Of a DNA stretch of 42,796 nt, positions 1-8,322 are shown in pieces. The notes under the pieces are model-generated. The model did not search any database. It was given only the letters and a program-made list of their open reading frames with translations, and was not told where the DNA came from. The stretch comes from Actinoplanes sandaracinus. Lineage in GTDB: Bacteria; Actinomycetota; Actinomycetes; Mycobacteriales; Micromonosporaceae. Where the stretch lies: positions 1 through 42,796 of the forward strand of contig NZ_JASCTH010000048.1 of the NCBI RefSeq assembly GCF_030009775.1, read 5' to 3'. The first letter of the stretch is position 1; every line of letters begins with the position of its first letter. Both the position numbers and the translations under genes were made by a program.

Positions 1-1
1 C

Positions 2-121
2 TGGTTCAGCGGCACCACGGAAGAAGCCCTCGACTTCGTCTGCGACGTCCTCATCAGCCCTATCATCAACGGGCCCCAGCGAAGCCCCGAGCCGTCAACC
101 CCCGAAGGACTTATGAACTGA
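2..121 (+). CDS. C-terminal fragment of a protein entering from the left edge
   Basis: An open frame runs from the window edge to TGA at 119-121 and encodes about 39 residues beginning WFSGTTEEALDFVCDVLIS. The pattern, a helix with acidic and hydrophobic residues followed by a short polar tail, resembles the end of a TetR-type ligand-binding domain, but this is only an impression. The bulk of the gene lies outside the window, so function cannot be assigned. A transposase remnant follows directly. Confidence 0.35.
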   Translation, partial: WFSGTTEEALDFVCDVLISPIINGPQRSPEPSTPEGLMN

Positions 122-177
122 AGCACTAAGCCACCGTCAGTGCGGGAGGTGACCGGCTGGATCTGCCGCCACCCTGA

Positions 178-366
178 TCATCTTGTCCGGCAGGCTTCGC
201 TACCGGCCTGGCCAAAGACCTGGAGGCCGTCACCGCCGGCCTGACGCTGCCGCATAGCTCCGGCCCGGTCGAAGGTAACGTCAATCGCCTCAAGATGATC
301 AAGCAGCAGATGTACGGACGAGCGAGGTTCGACCTGCTCCGCGAACGAGTGTTACTCGCTTCGTGA
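178..366 (+). pseudogene. ISL3-family transposase, C-terminal remnant
   Basis: The frame opening after a stop at 172-177 and ending at TGA 364-366 encodes the end of an ISL3-type DDE transposase. The recognisable stretches are FATGLAKDLEAVTAGLTLPH, SGPVEGNVNRLKMIKQQMYG and ARFDLLRERVLLAS, which match the conserved block around the last catalytic glutamate (the E of GPVEG). Only about 60 residues of a protein that usually exceeds 400 remain and no start is present, so it is a dead fragment. No terminal inverted repeats were seen. It marks an old insertion or deletion next to the partial gene at the left edge. Confidence 0.8.
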
Positions 367-552
367 TGCTCAACAGCTGAGTCAGGTCGGCTGCCGGCCG
401 ACGAACTCGAAGACTTCGCGACGCAGAAACGCCAGGCTACACAGGGCCGCTGACTGCCTGTCAGAAAGATCGAAGGGTTCACACTTCGTGCGCCAGTACC
501 CACACCAGGGGGTCGGGGCCGAACGGCGATCTTGTCGCGTTGCTGATCAGCG

Positions 553-984
553 TCAGCTGAAGTAGATGTAGGCGCCCGGGCACGAGTACGGGCAGTGAAG
601 TTCGGCCCGGTAGTACCCGGCGGAACCGACTGCACCCCAGAGGTCATGTTCTTCACCACGCCACCTGAGTTGACGGATCACCTCCGGTTGGCTCGACGCG
701 GTCATGGTCCGGAGCACGATGAACGAGGACGCTGCCGGCCACGGCGCGAAGTCGGGGATGCCCCCCGTGACGAGATGGAAGGTGTCACCGGCGTTCAGCC
801 AGATCCACGGGGTGACACAGCTCTGTTGCATCCCGACCTGGCACGATTGTCGGGCCGCCACCCCCGCTCCGCTCTCGCTCCCGGCCTTCACCGTGCTGGC
901 CGGCGCCGCGACTGCCGATTGTGCTCCCAGCAGCGTGACGGCCAGCGTCGCCGCGGCTATCCCGATGATCTTCAGCCTGTTCAC
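553..984 (-). CDS. small secreted protein of unknown function
   Basis: The gene encodes 143 residues starting at GTG 984-982, preceded by GGAGGA at 993-988. This start gives a clean Sec signal peptide: VNRLK, a hydrophobic core (IIGIAAATLAVTLLGA), then a cleavage-like AVAA-PAS. The mature part, about 115 residues, has six cysteines (CQVGMQQSC, then HCPYSCPG near the C-terminus), so disulfide bonds are likely outside the cell. It is rich in W, F and Y and predicted to be a compact beta-rich domain. I recognise no family. An upstream in-frame ATG at 1014 would put charged residues before the signal peptide and lacks a ribosome site. Confidence 0.75.
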   Translation of the reverse strand: MNRLKIIGIAAATLAVTLLGAQSAVAAPASTVKAGSESGAGVAARQSCQVGMQQSCVTPWIWLNAGDTFHLVTGGIPDFAPWPAASSFIVLRTMTASSQPEVIRQLRWRGEEHDLWGAVGSAGYYRAELHCPYSCPGAYIYFS

Positions 985-1281
985 GGTTCCTCCATTTCCC
1001 GGGCAGGTGCCCACGCGACTTCGTGGAGTTCGTCATCAAGCGTCGGACGTCGATCTCCCGCCTTGGTGAGATTTAGACGAATTCGGACGCCAGTTTCAGG
1101 AACGGCGCTGGCGAGCCCGTTATGGATGGGCATGTTGTGAACGCGGCCCGATTCCTCGTTGGCACGTCGAGGCTGTCCGGGTTACCTCGGGCCAGTTGGC
1201 GCAATTGCACGCCGTCGGCCTCCGGTATGGCATGACCCTGCGGCATGATCATCGCCGTGCTTCCGTTCCGCTTCGATCACC
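985..1281. other. intergenic stretch without a supported gene
   Basis: This holds the promoter region of the secreted protein on its left and the upstream flank of the HEAT-like pseudogene on its right. Open frames crossing it have arginine-rich shadow composition and no ribosome site. I see no RNA gene or strong repeat. Confidence 0.5.
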
Positions 1282-1830
1282 GTGGATTCGCTGCTGGCTT
1301 CGGCCCTGGCCGAGGAGCGGTTGTGGGATCGCACGCACGCGATCGTCGACCTGGTGCCTCATCTCGATTCCGGACACCTGGACCGGGTCTTCGCGCTCGC
1401 CACGGAGCCGTCCGACGAGCATTGCCGCCAGATCCTGATCGGTGAGTTGCTGCCCCACCTGGATGCGCGACGCCTCGCCGCGGTCACCGACCTGGCCGTC
1501 ACCCGAACCCGCCGAAGTTCGCGGCGCCGCTCTGGCGCTCGTGCAGGCGGCCCGCCCCGACGACTGGGCGCTGGCCCGCGTGCTGGAGGACGATTGATCG
1601 CGCATCTGAGTCCGGACGAGGGCCGGCAACTGCTGCCGGTGGTGACGGCCCTGGACCGCAACGCTCGCGCGGAGGTGTTGCCGGCGCTGACCGCCGTCCT
1701 GCCGGAGGTCGCCCCGGTCGCCTTGGACGCCCTGCGGCACGGCCGGAGAACGGGCCGTGGCCCGGCCGGACATCCGGAACCCGTGCGAGGCGGCCGCGTC
1801 AAATGTCCATGCGCAACCATACGGCTCTGA
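1282..1830 (+). pseudogene. HEAT-like repeat protein, frameshifted
   Basis: From GTG 1282 the frame encodes helical repeats of roughly 30-38 residues with the pattern L-x-PHL-D-x3-L-x2-V-x2-LA (for example LVPHLDSGHLDRVFALA and LLPHLDARRLAAVTDLA). Near 1505 the sense switches to the next frame (PEPAEVRGAALALVQAARP), which hits a stop near 1596, and the repeat sense then resumes in the original frame (LIAHLSPDEGRQLLPVVTAL). Two compensating frameshifts therefore break the gene. Such repeats usually act as protein-binding scaffolds. The 3' end overlaps the start of the lipoprotein gene. A sequencing error could give the same picture, but neighbouring remnants favour decay. Confidence 0.5.
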
Positions 1831-2423
1831 CGATCGTCGCCCTGGCGTTGCTCGCCGGGGCCCTGGCCGCCTGCAGCCCGGCCGGGCGGGCCACACGCCC
1901 GCCCGGCCCGCCGGGCGGATCCGCGTGTGCGCTGCCGGCCGACGCGAACGCGCCGAACAGCGAGTGGGCCGCCTGTGCCCGCGTCGCCGCGGCCCTGTCC
2001 CAGCCGCCGGCGCGGGGCGAGACGGTGACGCTGAGCGTGGAGGTGACCGTCGCAGTCGATGCCGCCGCCCGGATCGAGATCGACCTGCCCGGCGGCTTCG
2101 CCTGGGCGGGCGCGCCGGCCGGCCTGACCCTGACCGACCATCCGGTGCCGAACCCCGCGGACGGCGGCTGCCTGCATCGGGCGGCCGGTACGATCACGCT
2201 CGGCGCCGGCCAGAGCGTGCGGCTCACCGGCACGGTCACCGCGGTCGCCACCGGCTTCGCGACGCTGCGGGCGCGTGCGGTGCTGCCCGGTGGCGGCGAC
2301 GGGGCGAGCAGCGTGTTCGTCACGGTGGGGGAGACGCCGGAGGACTCCACCCTCGGCTACCGGCCCGGGACCGGTCACGCACGTGCCGTACCCCCGTCGG
2401 CCGGTCCGTCCGCCGGGTGCTGA
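1803..2423 (+). CDS. putative lipoprotein with an alanine-rich beta domain
   Basis: The protein is 206 residues from ATG 1803; an alternative ATG lies at 1809. It has a lipoprotein signal: a hydrophobic stretch (ALTIVALALLAGALA) followed by the lipobox LAAC, so the mature protein should be lipid-anchored at Cys24. The rest is a beta-rich domain of about 140 residues (VTLSVEVTVAVDAAARIEI and later VRLTGTVTAVATGFATLRA) like DUF11/CARDB-type extracellular domains. The C-terminus may be displaced: around 2365-2375 another frame continues to a stop at 2520 with more natural composition (LTYQQAALTAAGCTKCFFDK), so a one-base frameshift could have replaced the native tail. Confidence 0.6.
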   Translation: MSMRNHTALTIVALALLAGALAACSPAGRATRPPGPPGGSACALPADANAPNSEWAACARVAAALSQPPARGETVTLSVEVTVAVDAAARIEIDLPGGFAWAGAPAGLTLTDHPVPNPADGGCLHRAAGTITLGAGQSVRLTGTVTAVATGFATLRARAVLPGGGDGASSVFVTVGETPEDSTLGYRPGTGHARAVPPSAGPSAGC

Positions 2424-2553
2424 TGTCGCCCGCGGACGCCTTACCTACCAGCAGGCCGCGCTGACCGCGGCCGGCTGCACCAAGTGCTTCTTCGACAAGG
2501 CCACCGGCTTCGCCCCCTGATACGGAAGCGCCCCCACGGGCGGATCACTCCGG

Positions 2554-3435
2554 TCAGGCCGGGTCGTAGGCGCCAGCGGCGAACTCCTCGACCAGCGACC
2601 GGCGGGACGGCTTCCAGCCCAGCTCGCGGCGCGCCTTCTCGCCGGTGGCCTGCTGATCGAGCAGCAGGGCCTCGCCGAACCCGCCGAGCCGCTCGACCAG
2701 CGCGGCGGCATCCTCGGCCACCACGCGGCCGTCGAGACCCAGCCGGCGGGACGCGGCCTCGCCCAGTTCGCGGGCCGTCGGGTTGTCGCCGCTCACCCCG
2801 AGATACACCGAGCCGCTCTCCGCCCGCTCGAGCGCCGCCACGTACAGCTCCGCCAGGTCGTCGACGTGCACGCTGGTCCAGTGCTGGGTGCCGGGGCCGA
2901 CCAGGCGCAGCGCGGCCGGATCGCCGACCCGCTCCCCCGCGAACACCAGGGTGGGGATGCCGGCGCCGTTCCCGTAGACGGTGCCCGGCTCGATGAGGAT
3001 CGACCGGATCCCGGGCGCGGCCAGCACGCGGGAGTCCAGCTCCTCGCGCCACGCGACCAGAGCCGGCGCGTTCCGCGGGGTCTCCTCGGTGATGTCCGGC
3101 GCCGAGCCGTGCACCCAGACACCGCCGGTGCGCAGGAACGTGGCGCTCGGCCTCAAGCCGTCGAGGACGGCCTCGGCGAACGCCGTCTCGACCGAGCTGC
3201 TGGTCGCGTCACCCGGCGACGCCGTGGCGATCACGGCTTCGGCGGCGGCGGCCAGCCGGCGTACGAGATCGAGGTTCTGCATGTCGCCGACGGCGACTTC
3301 GGCGCCGGCAGCGCGTACGGCGGCCGCTTTCTCCTCCGAGCGCACCAGCGCCGTGACGGAGTGGCCCGCGGAGAGCAGGGCGGGCAGGACCGCCGAGCCG
3401 ATGTGGCCGGTGGCGCCGGTCAGGAAGACGTTCAT
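2554..3435 (-). CDS. SDR-type NAD(P)-dependent epimerase/reductase
   Basis: The protein is 293 residues, beginning at ATG 3435-3433 behind AAGGAG at 3450-3445. The N-terminus MNVFLTGATGHIGSAVLPAL holds the Rossmann dinucleotide motif GATGHIG. Further on are the acidic cofactor-region stretch VGDM and a VYGNG segment in place of a standard YxxxK, as in extended/atypical SDRs that act as NAD(P)-dependent epimerases, reductases or dehydratases. Length matches the family. The substrate is unknown. It is divergent from a LysR regulator, with 117 bp between the starts, the classic arrangement in which the regulator controls the enzyme gene. Longer upstream extensions of this frame are antisense to the regulator and rejected. 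Confidence 0.9.
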   Translation of the reverse strand: MNVFLTGATGHIGSAVLPALLSAGHSVTALVRSEEKAAAVRAAGAEVAVGDMQNLDLVRRLAAAAEAVIATASPGDATSSSVETAFAEAVLDGLRPSATFLRTGGVWVHGSAPDITEETPRNAPALVAWREELDSRVLAAPGIRSILIEPGTVYGNGAGIPTLVFAGERVGDPAALRLVGPGTQHWTSVHVDDLAELYVAALERAESGSVYLGVSGDNPTARELGEAASRRLGLDGRVVAEDAAALVERLGGFGEALLLDQQATGEKARRELGWKPSRRSLVEEFAAGAYDPA

Positions 3436-3552
3436 GGTGACAAGCTCCTTGCTCAAGAAAAGGATGTCTCGCCAAGACTGCCGTGGCCGGGCGTTCGCCA
3501 CCAACGAATAGTTCCGATGTGTCTTATCGCCCCGGACGATTACCATTCTCGC
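3436..3552. promoter_or_regulatory. divergent LysR/epimerase promoter region
   Basis: This 117-bp interval separates two divergent starts and is markedly less GC-rich than its surroundings near 3505-3550, as expected for a promoter. LysR proteins normally bind T-N11-A sites in such intervals. I could not single out one convincing site by eye. Confidence 0.5.
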
Positions 3553-4452
3553 GTGGAGCAGCGTCAACTGCAGTACTTCGTGGCCGTCGCCGAGGAGCTC
3601 AACTTCACTCGCGCCGCCCAGCGCACCCATGCCGTGCAGTCGACGGTCTCGGCGAGCATCCGGGCGCTCGAGCGGCACCTCGGCGCACCCCTGTTCGAGC
3701 GCAGCACCAGCAAGGTCGCACTCACCGAGGCCGGTAAGGCGCTGCTGCCCGAGGCGCGTCGGGCGCTCGACGCCCTCGACCAAGCCCGCGCCGCGGTCGC
3801 CGGCCTGCGCGAGGGGCTGACCGGCAGCCTGCGCGTCGGCACGCTCTCCGGCCTCACCGCCGTCGACCTGCCGGGGCTGGTGAGCGACTTCCGCGGCCGC
3901 CACCCCGGCGTGCGGCTGAGCCTGAGCATGGCCGCCGGGGGCACCGACGGGCTCCTGGCAGCCCTGCGCGCCCGCGAGCTCGACGTCGCGTTCGTCGCCG
4001 TTCAGGCCGCGAGCGTGCCCGACCTGCACCTGGACCCGATCGCCGAGTTCCAGCCACGCCTGCTCGTCCCGGCCGGCCACCCGCTGGCGGAGCGGAGCAC
4101 GGTGAGCCCGGCCGCGTTGGCCGACGAACCGTTCATCGACCTTCCGCCCGGCTTCTGCAACCGCATCCGCACCGACAACGACTTCCGCCGGGCCGGCATC
4201 ACCCGCACGATCGCCGTCGAGGTCAGCGACATCACGACCATCCCCGGCTACGTCGAGTCCGGCATCGGCCTGGCCCTGGTGCCGCCGCTGGCCGCCGAGG
4301 ACGGCCATCGGGTCACCCCGGTCGGCCTCGACCCACCCGCCGCCTCGTGGACTCTGGCCGCGGCCAGCCTCGGTGGCCCCGTGCCGAGGCCCGCCGTGCG
4401 GGCGTTCCTCGACCTTGTCGACGCGCACGTCGTGCGCCGGGATCGCTACTAG
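3553..4452 (+). CDS. LysR-family transcriptional regulator
   Basis: The protein is 299 residues from GTG 3553, giving the usual LysR opening VEQRQLQYFVAVAEELNFT. Residues 1-60 form the winged helix-turn-helix (RAAQRTHAVQSTVSASIRAL followed by LFERSTSKVALTEAG). Residues 90-290 form the periplasmic-binding-like effector domain (GSLRVGTLSGL, then DVAFVA). An in-frame ATG at 3517 would add 12 residues but is not typical. It is transcribed away from the epimerase gene, which it most probably regulates in response to a small ligand. Length and domain order are normal. Confidence 0.92.
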   Translation: MEQRQLQYFVAVAEELNFTRAAQRTHAVQSTVSASIRALERHLGAPLFERSTSKVALTEAGKALLPEARRALDALDQARAAVAGLREGLTGSLRVGTLSGLTAVDLPGLVSDFRGRHPGVRLSLSMAAGGTDGLLAALRARELDVAFVAVQAASVPDLHLDPIAEFQPRLLVPAGHPLAERSTVSPAALADEPFIDLPPGFCNRIRTDNDFRRAGITRTIAVEVSDITTIPGYVESGIGLALVPPLAAEDGHRVTPVGLDPPAASWTLAAASLGGPVPRPAVRAFLDLVDAHVVRRDRY

Positions 4453-4475
4453 AGCCCGGCCGGTCGATCACGCAG

Positions 4476-5089
4476 ATGCCGGGCGCCGTCGGACGGCGTG
4501 TGACCATCTCCGCGAGCCTTCGTGATCCGCGGGACTGGACCTTGGCCACGGGCCGCGGCGCGCTCACCGACCAATCCGACGTGCTCCCCCTGCGGGAACT
4601 CCCCGTCGAGGCGGCCCGGCTACTCGAGGCACTGCAGGCGCCGCCTCGCTTGGCGGCACACCTGCGTCTGGTCCACGACGTCGCCGCCGCACTCACCGGG
4701 CACCTCGAACGCCGTTACCCTGACCTGCCCTTTGACCGATCGGCGGTACTGTTCGGCGCGGCCACTCACGACATCGGCAAGATTGTCCACCCGCAGGAAA
4801 TCACGGGCCCCGGCTCGGCACACGTACCCGACCGGCTCGCCCGCTTCGCCGGCGCCCACGGCACCTGGACGGCCCCGGACCGGACCATCGACGACTTGCT
4901 CGCACTCTGGCCGACAACGTGTGGAAGGGCCGACGAGAAACAGACCTGGAACACCTTCTCGTCGACTACATCGCCACCGCCACAGGGCGGCCAAGCTGGC
5001 AGGCATTCCTTGAGCTTGACGAGATCCTCGGCGATCTCGCCGCCGACGCAGACCAACGCTTGGCCTTTCAGAGCACGTACCCGGTCTGA
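4476..5089 (+). pseudogene. HD-domain phosphohydrolase-like gene with a frameshift
   Basis: The first part, from ATG 4476 (or GTG 4500), encodes an HD-superfamily metal-binding hydrolase core: LRLVHDVAAAL supplies the first histidine region and FGAATHDIGKIVHPQEI the HD pair. Near 4908 the sense passes to another frame (LADNVWKGRRETDLEHLLVD, then IATATGRPSWQAFLELDEIL), ending at TGA 5087-5089. One base appears to be missing in the leucine/alanine stretch before LADNVW. With that base restored the protein would be about 205 residues. It is either a recent pseudogene or a sequencing error; both halves look well conserved. Substrate unknown. Confidence 0.7.
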
Positions 5090-5129
5090 CGTTGACGGCA
5101 ATTTCTGTGCATGAACAGTGGCTCGTTCA

Positions 5130-5294
5130 GGAGCGCGGCGGGTAGGCCACGATCGGCTGATATCGCAGCGCCTCGGCGATGACCTGCTCATCGGACAATT
5201 CAGGCTGCTTGAGGAACAACAAATCGCTGGCGTACGGACACACCAAGGGCCAACGGCTGCAGGTCGCTGCCGGCCCGCGGGTATCGCCACGCGG
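5130..5294 (-). pseudogene. short remnant of an unrecognised gene
   Basis: An open minus-strand frame bounded by stops encodes natural-looking sequence ending CPYASDLLFLKQPELSDEQV and EALRYQPIVAYPPRS, then TGA 5129-5127. There is no start codon with a ribosome site, and the upstream part becomes low in sense. It looks like the last 45 or so residues of a conserved protein whose front was lost. I do not recognise the family. Confidence 0.35.
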
Positions 5295-5360
5295 TCACAT
5301 CTGGGCGATGCCACCGACCACCGACTCCGTCCGGTTCTCCAGAGGAGATCGTTTCCGGGT

Positions 5361-5918
5361 TCAGTCAGCGCGGTCCGCGCGTGGCAGGATGGCCGTGTCG
5401 TCGGACGATCGCCATGACGCAAGTGCAGCACCTCGTGCGGCGGCCTCGGCGACGACGTCGAGCACCGTCGTGATGACCCACCGCACGCCCTCCTCTCCCG
5501 GCCCTCCGAGCGCGCTCATGGAACGGGTGACCGCCGGAATTTCGGCGATCATGGCATCGATGTCGGTGTCGCGCAGCACCTCCGCGCAGGCGGCGACCGC
5601 ATCGGGGAGCAGAGCGTAGGGACGGTCTTCCCCGACGCGGTCGAAGTGGATGATGCCGGGCGCGCCGGTCCGGTACGGGCTTTCCAGCACGAGGGAGAAG
5701 GCGTCCCGAAGCTCCCGGGTCGGGGCGAGCCGTGGCAGCGCCACAGCGACCCAGGACAGTTCGACTCGGTCATCATCGGGAACCAGCTGGAACGCGTAGA
5801 GCCGGCCGAGCGCGTCGGGTGATCGCCGGCACAGGTCCAGCTCTTCCGGCGAGAGGATCGCGATCTGCCTCAGAAAGCCGAACCTCTCCCCCGGCCTCCG
5901 CTCGGTCCGCAACGGCAT
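5361..5918 (-). CDS. conserved hypothetical protein
   Basis: The protein is 185 residues from ATG 5918-5916, preceded by GGAGGGAG. This start was chosen over ATG 6050 because the extra residues lack a ribosome site. There is no signal peptide or membrane segment, so it should be cytoplasmic. It has mixed alpha/beta composition with a central HFDRVGEDRPYALLPDAVAA stretch and a C-terminal tail with several acidic and arginine residues. I do not recognise a family or active-site motif. It stands alone, co-directional with but 160 bp downstream of the sigma/membrane-protein pair. Confidence 0.65.
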   Translation of the reverse strand: MPLRTERRPGERFGFLRQIAILSPEELDLCRRSPDALGRLYAFQLVPDDDRVELSWVAVALPRLAPTRELRDAFSLVLESPYRTGAPGIIHFDRVGEDRPYALLPDAVAACAEVLRDTDIDAMIAEIPAVTRSMSALGGPGEEGVRWVITTVLDVVAEAAARGAALASWRSSDDTAILPRADRAD

Positions 5919-6078
5919 GTCCTCGCTCCCTCCATGCTGTCCGGTGAGAAGGATAAACGTGTCACCCTGCCGCGTGAGGATCGGCATTCGGATCCGCCGA
6001 CATCCCGCTCGCTCTATGCCCGCGAGGGACGGAAGCCCGCGGGCACCCACCTCGGCCGCCGCCTATGAGCCACCGCTG

Positions 6079-7074
6079 TCAGGAACCGGGAAGCAGCATC
6101 TCCGTCCTGCCGGTGGCGGCGTCGGTGATGGTCAGGCGGCGCAGGGCGCCGGTGGCCGGGTCGAACGTGAGCTCGGCCGGGACCGGCTGCGCGCCCGTGA
6201 AGCCGGTCTCGCCCGGCGGGAGGTAGGGCACGCGCAGCGTCGCACCGGCTGTGCTGAGCGGCTGGGCGGCGGCCGCGGCGTGGCGTACCGCGGTGGCGCG
6301 TTCGGTCGATCCCGCCGCCGGGTCGCTCAGCAGTTCCACCGCCAGGGTCCAGGTGAGCGCGGCGCAGTCGGCGGTGGACGCCGCGCACAGCTTGCCGACC
6401 ATGGTGCCGTACGCCGCCGGGTCCTGGGCCGTCTCGCGCGGGGAGCCCGTGGTGCGCCGCAACGCCGACAGCACCGCGACCGGGTCGGCGGCGCGGGCCA
6501 GGCGGGGGTCGGCGGCGACCAGGTCGCGCCAGGTGCGGGCCAGATCGTCGGAGGGCCCGTCGTGGGTCGCCTTCGCCGGCTCGTTCGTGGCACACCCCAG
6601 GCCGGCCGGGGGCCGCGCGGGGCGCACCCGCAGTGTCCCCGCCGCCGAGCGTGGGGCGCCGGTGCTCGCCGGTGTGGCCTCCACCTCGGTCGCGCTGATC
6701 CGGCACGCGCCCTCGTCGCGCGAGATGACGACGGTGAGGGCGCGGCGGCGCACCTCGGAAGTGGCCGGCTCCGCGGCTCGGGTGAGGGCCGTGACCAGTT
6801 GGTCCACCGTCCAGGCCGCGGAGGTCGTCGTGGCGGCGGGTGGGCCGGCGGGGCGCTCGGGACGCGCCTGCAGGGCGATCAGCGCCGACCCGGTGGTGAG
6901 CAGGACGACCGCCGCCGCGACGGACAGATAGGACGCGCGGCGGCGGTGCGGCGTGACCCGCGGCAGCGGCGCCGCCAGTTCGGCGCCGGCCGGGATGCGG
7001 GCGTGGAGCTCATCGAGGATGCGCTGCTCGGCGCCGGTCAGGTCGGTGGCGTAGTGCCGGTTCCGGGTGCCCAT
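6079..7074 (-). CDS. membrane-anchored partner of an ECF sigma factor (CU044_5270-like)
   Basis: The protein is 331 residues from ATG 7074-7072 with GAGGAGGAG just upstream, 11 bp after the stop of the sigma gene, so the two are co-transcribed. Residues 1-45 are cytoplasmic and basic, residues 48-70 form one transmembrane helix (YLSVAAAVVLLTTGSALIAL), and about 260 residues lie outside. The outer part is typical of the actinobacterial proteins annotated CU044_5270, which sit next to sigma factors; that match is from memory and moderate. It lacks a classical zinc-binding anti-sigma motif (HxxxCxxC) at the N-terminus. A role in sensing or restraining the sigma factor is inference from context. 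Confidence 0.7.
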   Translation of the reverse strand: MGTRNRHYATDLTGAEQRILDELHARIPAGAELAAPLPRVTPHRRRASYLSVAAAVVLLTTGSALIALQARPERPAGPPAATTTSAAWTVDQLVTALTRAAEPATSEVRRRALTVVISRDEGACRISATEVEATPASTGAPRSAAGTLRVRPARPPAGLGCATNEPAKATHDGPSDDLARTWRDLVAADPRLARAADPVAVLSALRRTTGSPRETAQDPAAYGTMVGKLCAASTADCAALTWTLAVELLSDPAAGSTERATAVRHAAAAAQPLSTAGATLRVPYLPPGETGFTGAQPVPAELTFDPATGALRRLTITDAATGRTEMLLPGS

Positions 7075-7085
7075 GGTGCTCCTCC

Positions 7086-7643
7086 TCAAACTGCCCGGGG
7101 CGCAAGGCGTGCCCGGGCCCGTGCCAGTCGCATCCGTGCCGTGCCCGGGCGGATGCCCAGGACCTCGGCGGCCTCGCCGACGGTGAGCTGGTCGTGCACG
7201 ACGAGCGCGAGCAGTTCCCGCTCGCTGCCCGGCAGGCCCGGCAGGGCGGCCAGGATCGGCTGCGCCCGGCCGCGGGCGTCGAGCCGGTCGTCCGTACGGT
7301 CGAAGTCGTCCTTCTGCGCTGTCTCCCGGCGGCCGTGAAGCCGGGCGACGGCACGCGACTCCGCCTCCCCGCGCCGCCAGCGCATGGCCATCACGTTGCC
7401 CGCTATGCCGTAGAGCCAGGCGATCGGCTTGCCGCGGCCGGCGTCGAAGGCGGCGCTGGACTCCATCGCGGCCAGGAACGTGGAGGCGACGACGTCGGCG
7501 GCGTCGTGCGGGTCGCCGAGCCGGCGGGTGACATGCCGGGTGAGCGGCCGCACGTGCCGGCGGTAGAACTCCTCCAGCGCGGCGGGGTCGCTGGCCAGCA
7601 GCGGCACGAGCCGGCGGTCGTCCACATCGGCGAGGTCCTTCAC
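7086..7643 (-). CDS. ECF-type RNA polymerase sigma factor
   Basis: The protein is about 185 residues from GTG 7643-7641, with AGGA seven bases upstream. An ATG at 7718 is in frame but would place a 16-bp palindrome inside the coding region. Sigma region 2 is clear (FYRRHVRPLTRHVTRRLGD, DPHDAADVVASTF, KPIAWLYGIAGNV), as is region 4 (LPGSERELLALVVHDQLTVG, EAAEVLGIRPGTARMRLARA). It directs RNA polymerase to alternative promoters, typically after a surface signal. It is divergent from the lipoprotein/ABC exporter block, a likely target, and followed by its membrane partner gene. Confidence 0.9.
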   Translation of the reverse strand: MKDLADVDDRRLVPLLASDPAALEEFYRRHVRPLTRHVTRRLGDPHDAADVVASTFLAAMESSAAFDAGRGKPIAWLYGIAGNVMAMRWRRGEAESRAVARLHGRRETAQKDDFDRTDDRLDARGRAQPILAALPGLPGSERELLALVVHDQLTVGEAAEVLGIRPGTARMRLARARARLAPRAV

Positions 7644-7678
7644 TCCCACATCCTGGCTCTTTGCACGACCGCGAAAAA

Positions 7679-7694
7679 GCGTCACATGTGACGC
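7679..7694. promoter_or_regulatory. 16-bp perfect palindrome upstream of the sigma gene
   Basis: GCGTCACATGTGACGC is its own reverse complement. It ends about 36 bp upstream of the proposed GTG start and lies in the divergent region shared with the lipoprotein gene. The size and symmetry fit a dimeric repressor or activator site. The binding protein is unknown. Confidence 0.5.
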
Positions 7695-7791
7695 CTTCCC
7701 CACCCCGCGCAAAGACATTCACGACCGCCGGAGAGTACGGCGTAATGATCCATATGGAATGCACCGATCTCGCCGCGGAAGAGGGGACGAC

Positions 7792-8322
7792 ATGCGCCGG
7801 CTGATAGTGCTGTTCGCAATGATCGCTATTTACTCGGGATGTGCGAAGGAGGCGGAAGCGCCGCCGGTGGCCTCGGCGGGAAAGCCGTCCGGGGCCGCGG
7901 CTTCTCCAGCGGCCTCCGCGACGACCGATGCCCGCGATGCCGCGCTGCGCTATGTGCGGTGCGTCCGCGCCGAGGGCCTCGAGGTGAACGACCCCTCCCC
8001 CGACGGCCGCTTCGACTTTCCGCGTGGCGACAAGACCGATCCCGCCTACCTCAACGCGATCACGAAGTGCCAGCCGCTGCTGCCGCCGGGTGGCGGGCAG
8101 GCGCCGCCCGCGCCGCTCACCGAGGAGCAGCTCGCCGCGATGCGGGAATATGCGAAGTGCATGCGCGACAACGGCCTGCCCGACTTCAAGGACCCCACCG
8201 CGCAGGGCTTCACCGACGACAGCGGCCCGCAGTCCGGCACGGCCGAGTTCGACAAGGCGTACCGGGCCTGCGTGCGGATCGTGCAGCCGGGCGCGGACCC
8301 GGAGGAGCCCGGTGTCGGATGA
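7792..8322 (+). CDS. lipoprotein heading an ABC exporter operon
   Basis: The protein is 176 residues from ATG 7792, preceded by GAGGGGAC. The signal is short, MRRLIVLFAMIAIYSGCAKE, with lipobox YSGC, so Cys17 should be lipid-modified on the outer face of the membrane. After an Ala/Pro/Ser linker there are two related segments, ALRYVRCVRAEGLEVNDPSP and MREYAKCMRDNGLPDFKDPT, each with a cysteine in a C-(V/M)-R context and a following DP, and two further cysteines. This duplicated cysteine motif is common in actinobacterial lipoproteins placed before MacAB-like exporters. It overlaps the next gene by 11 bp, so the two are translated together. Confidence 0.85.
   Translation: MRRLIVLFAMIAIYSGCAKEAEAPPVASAGKPSGAAASPAASATTDARDAALRYVRCVRAEGLEVNDPSPDGRFDFPRGDKTDPAYLNAITKCQPLLPPGGGQAPPAPLTEEQLAAMREYAKCMRDNGLPDFKDPTAQGFTDDSGPQSGTAEFDKAYRACVRIVQPGADPEEPGVG

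Noticed and set aside
2866..3552. A long plus-strand frame continuous with the LysR gene that would extend the protein by 229 residues.
   Set aside because: The extension is exactly antisense to the epimerase gene and has shadow composition; the LysR family starts at the GTG chosen.
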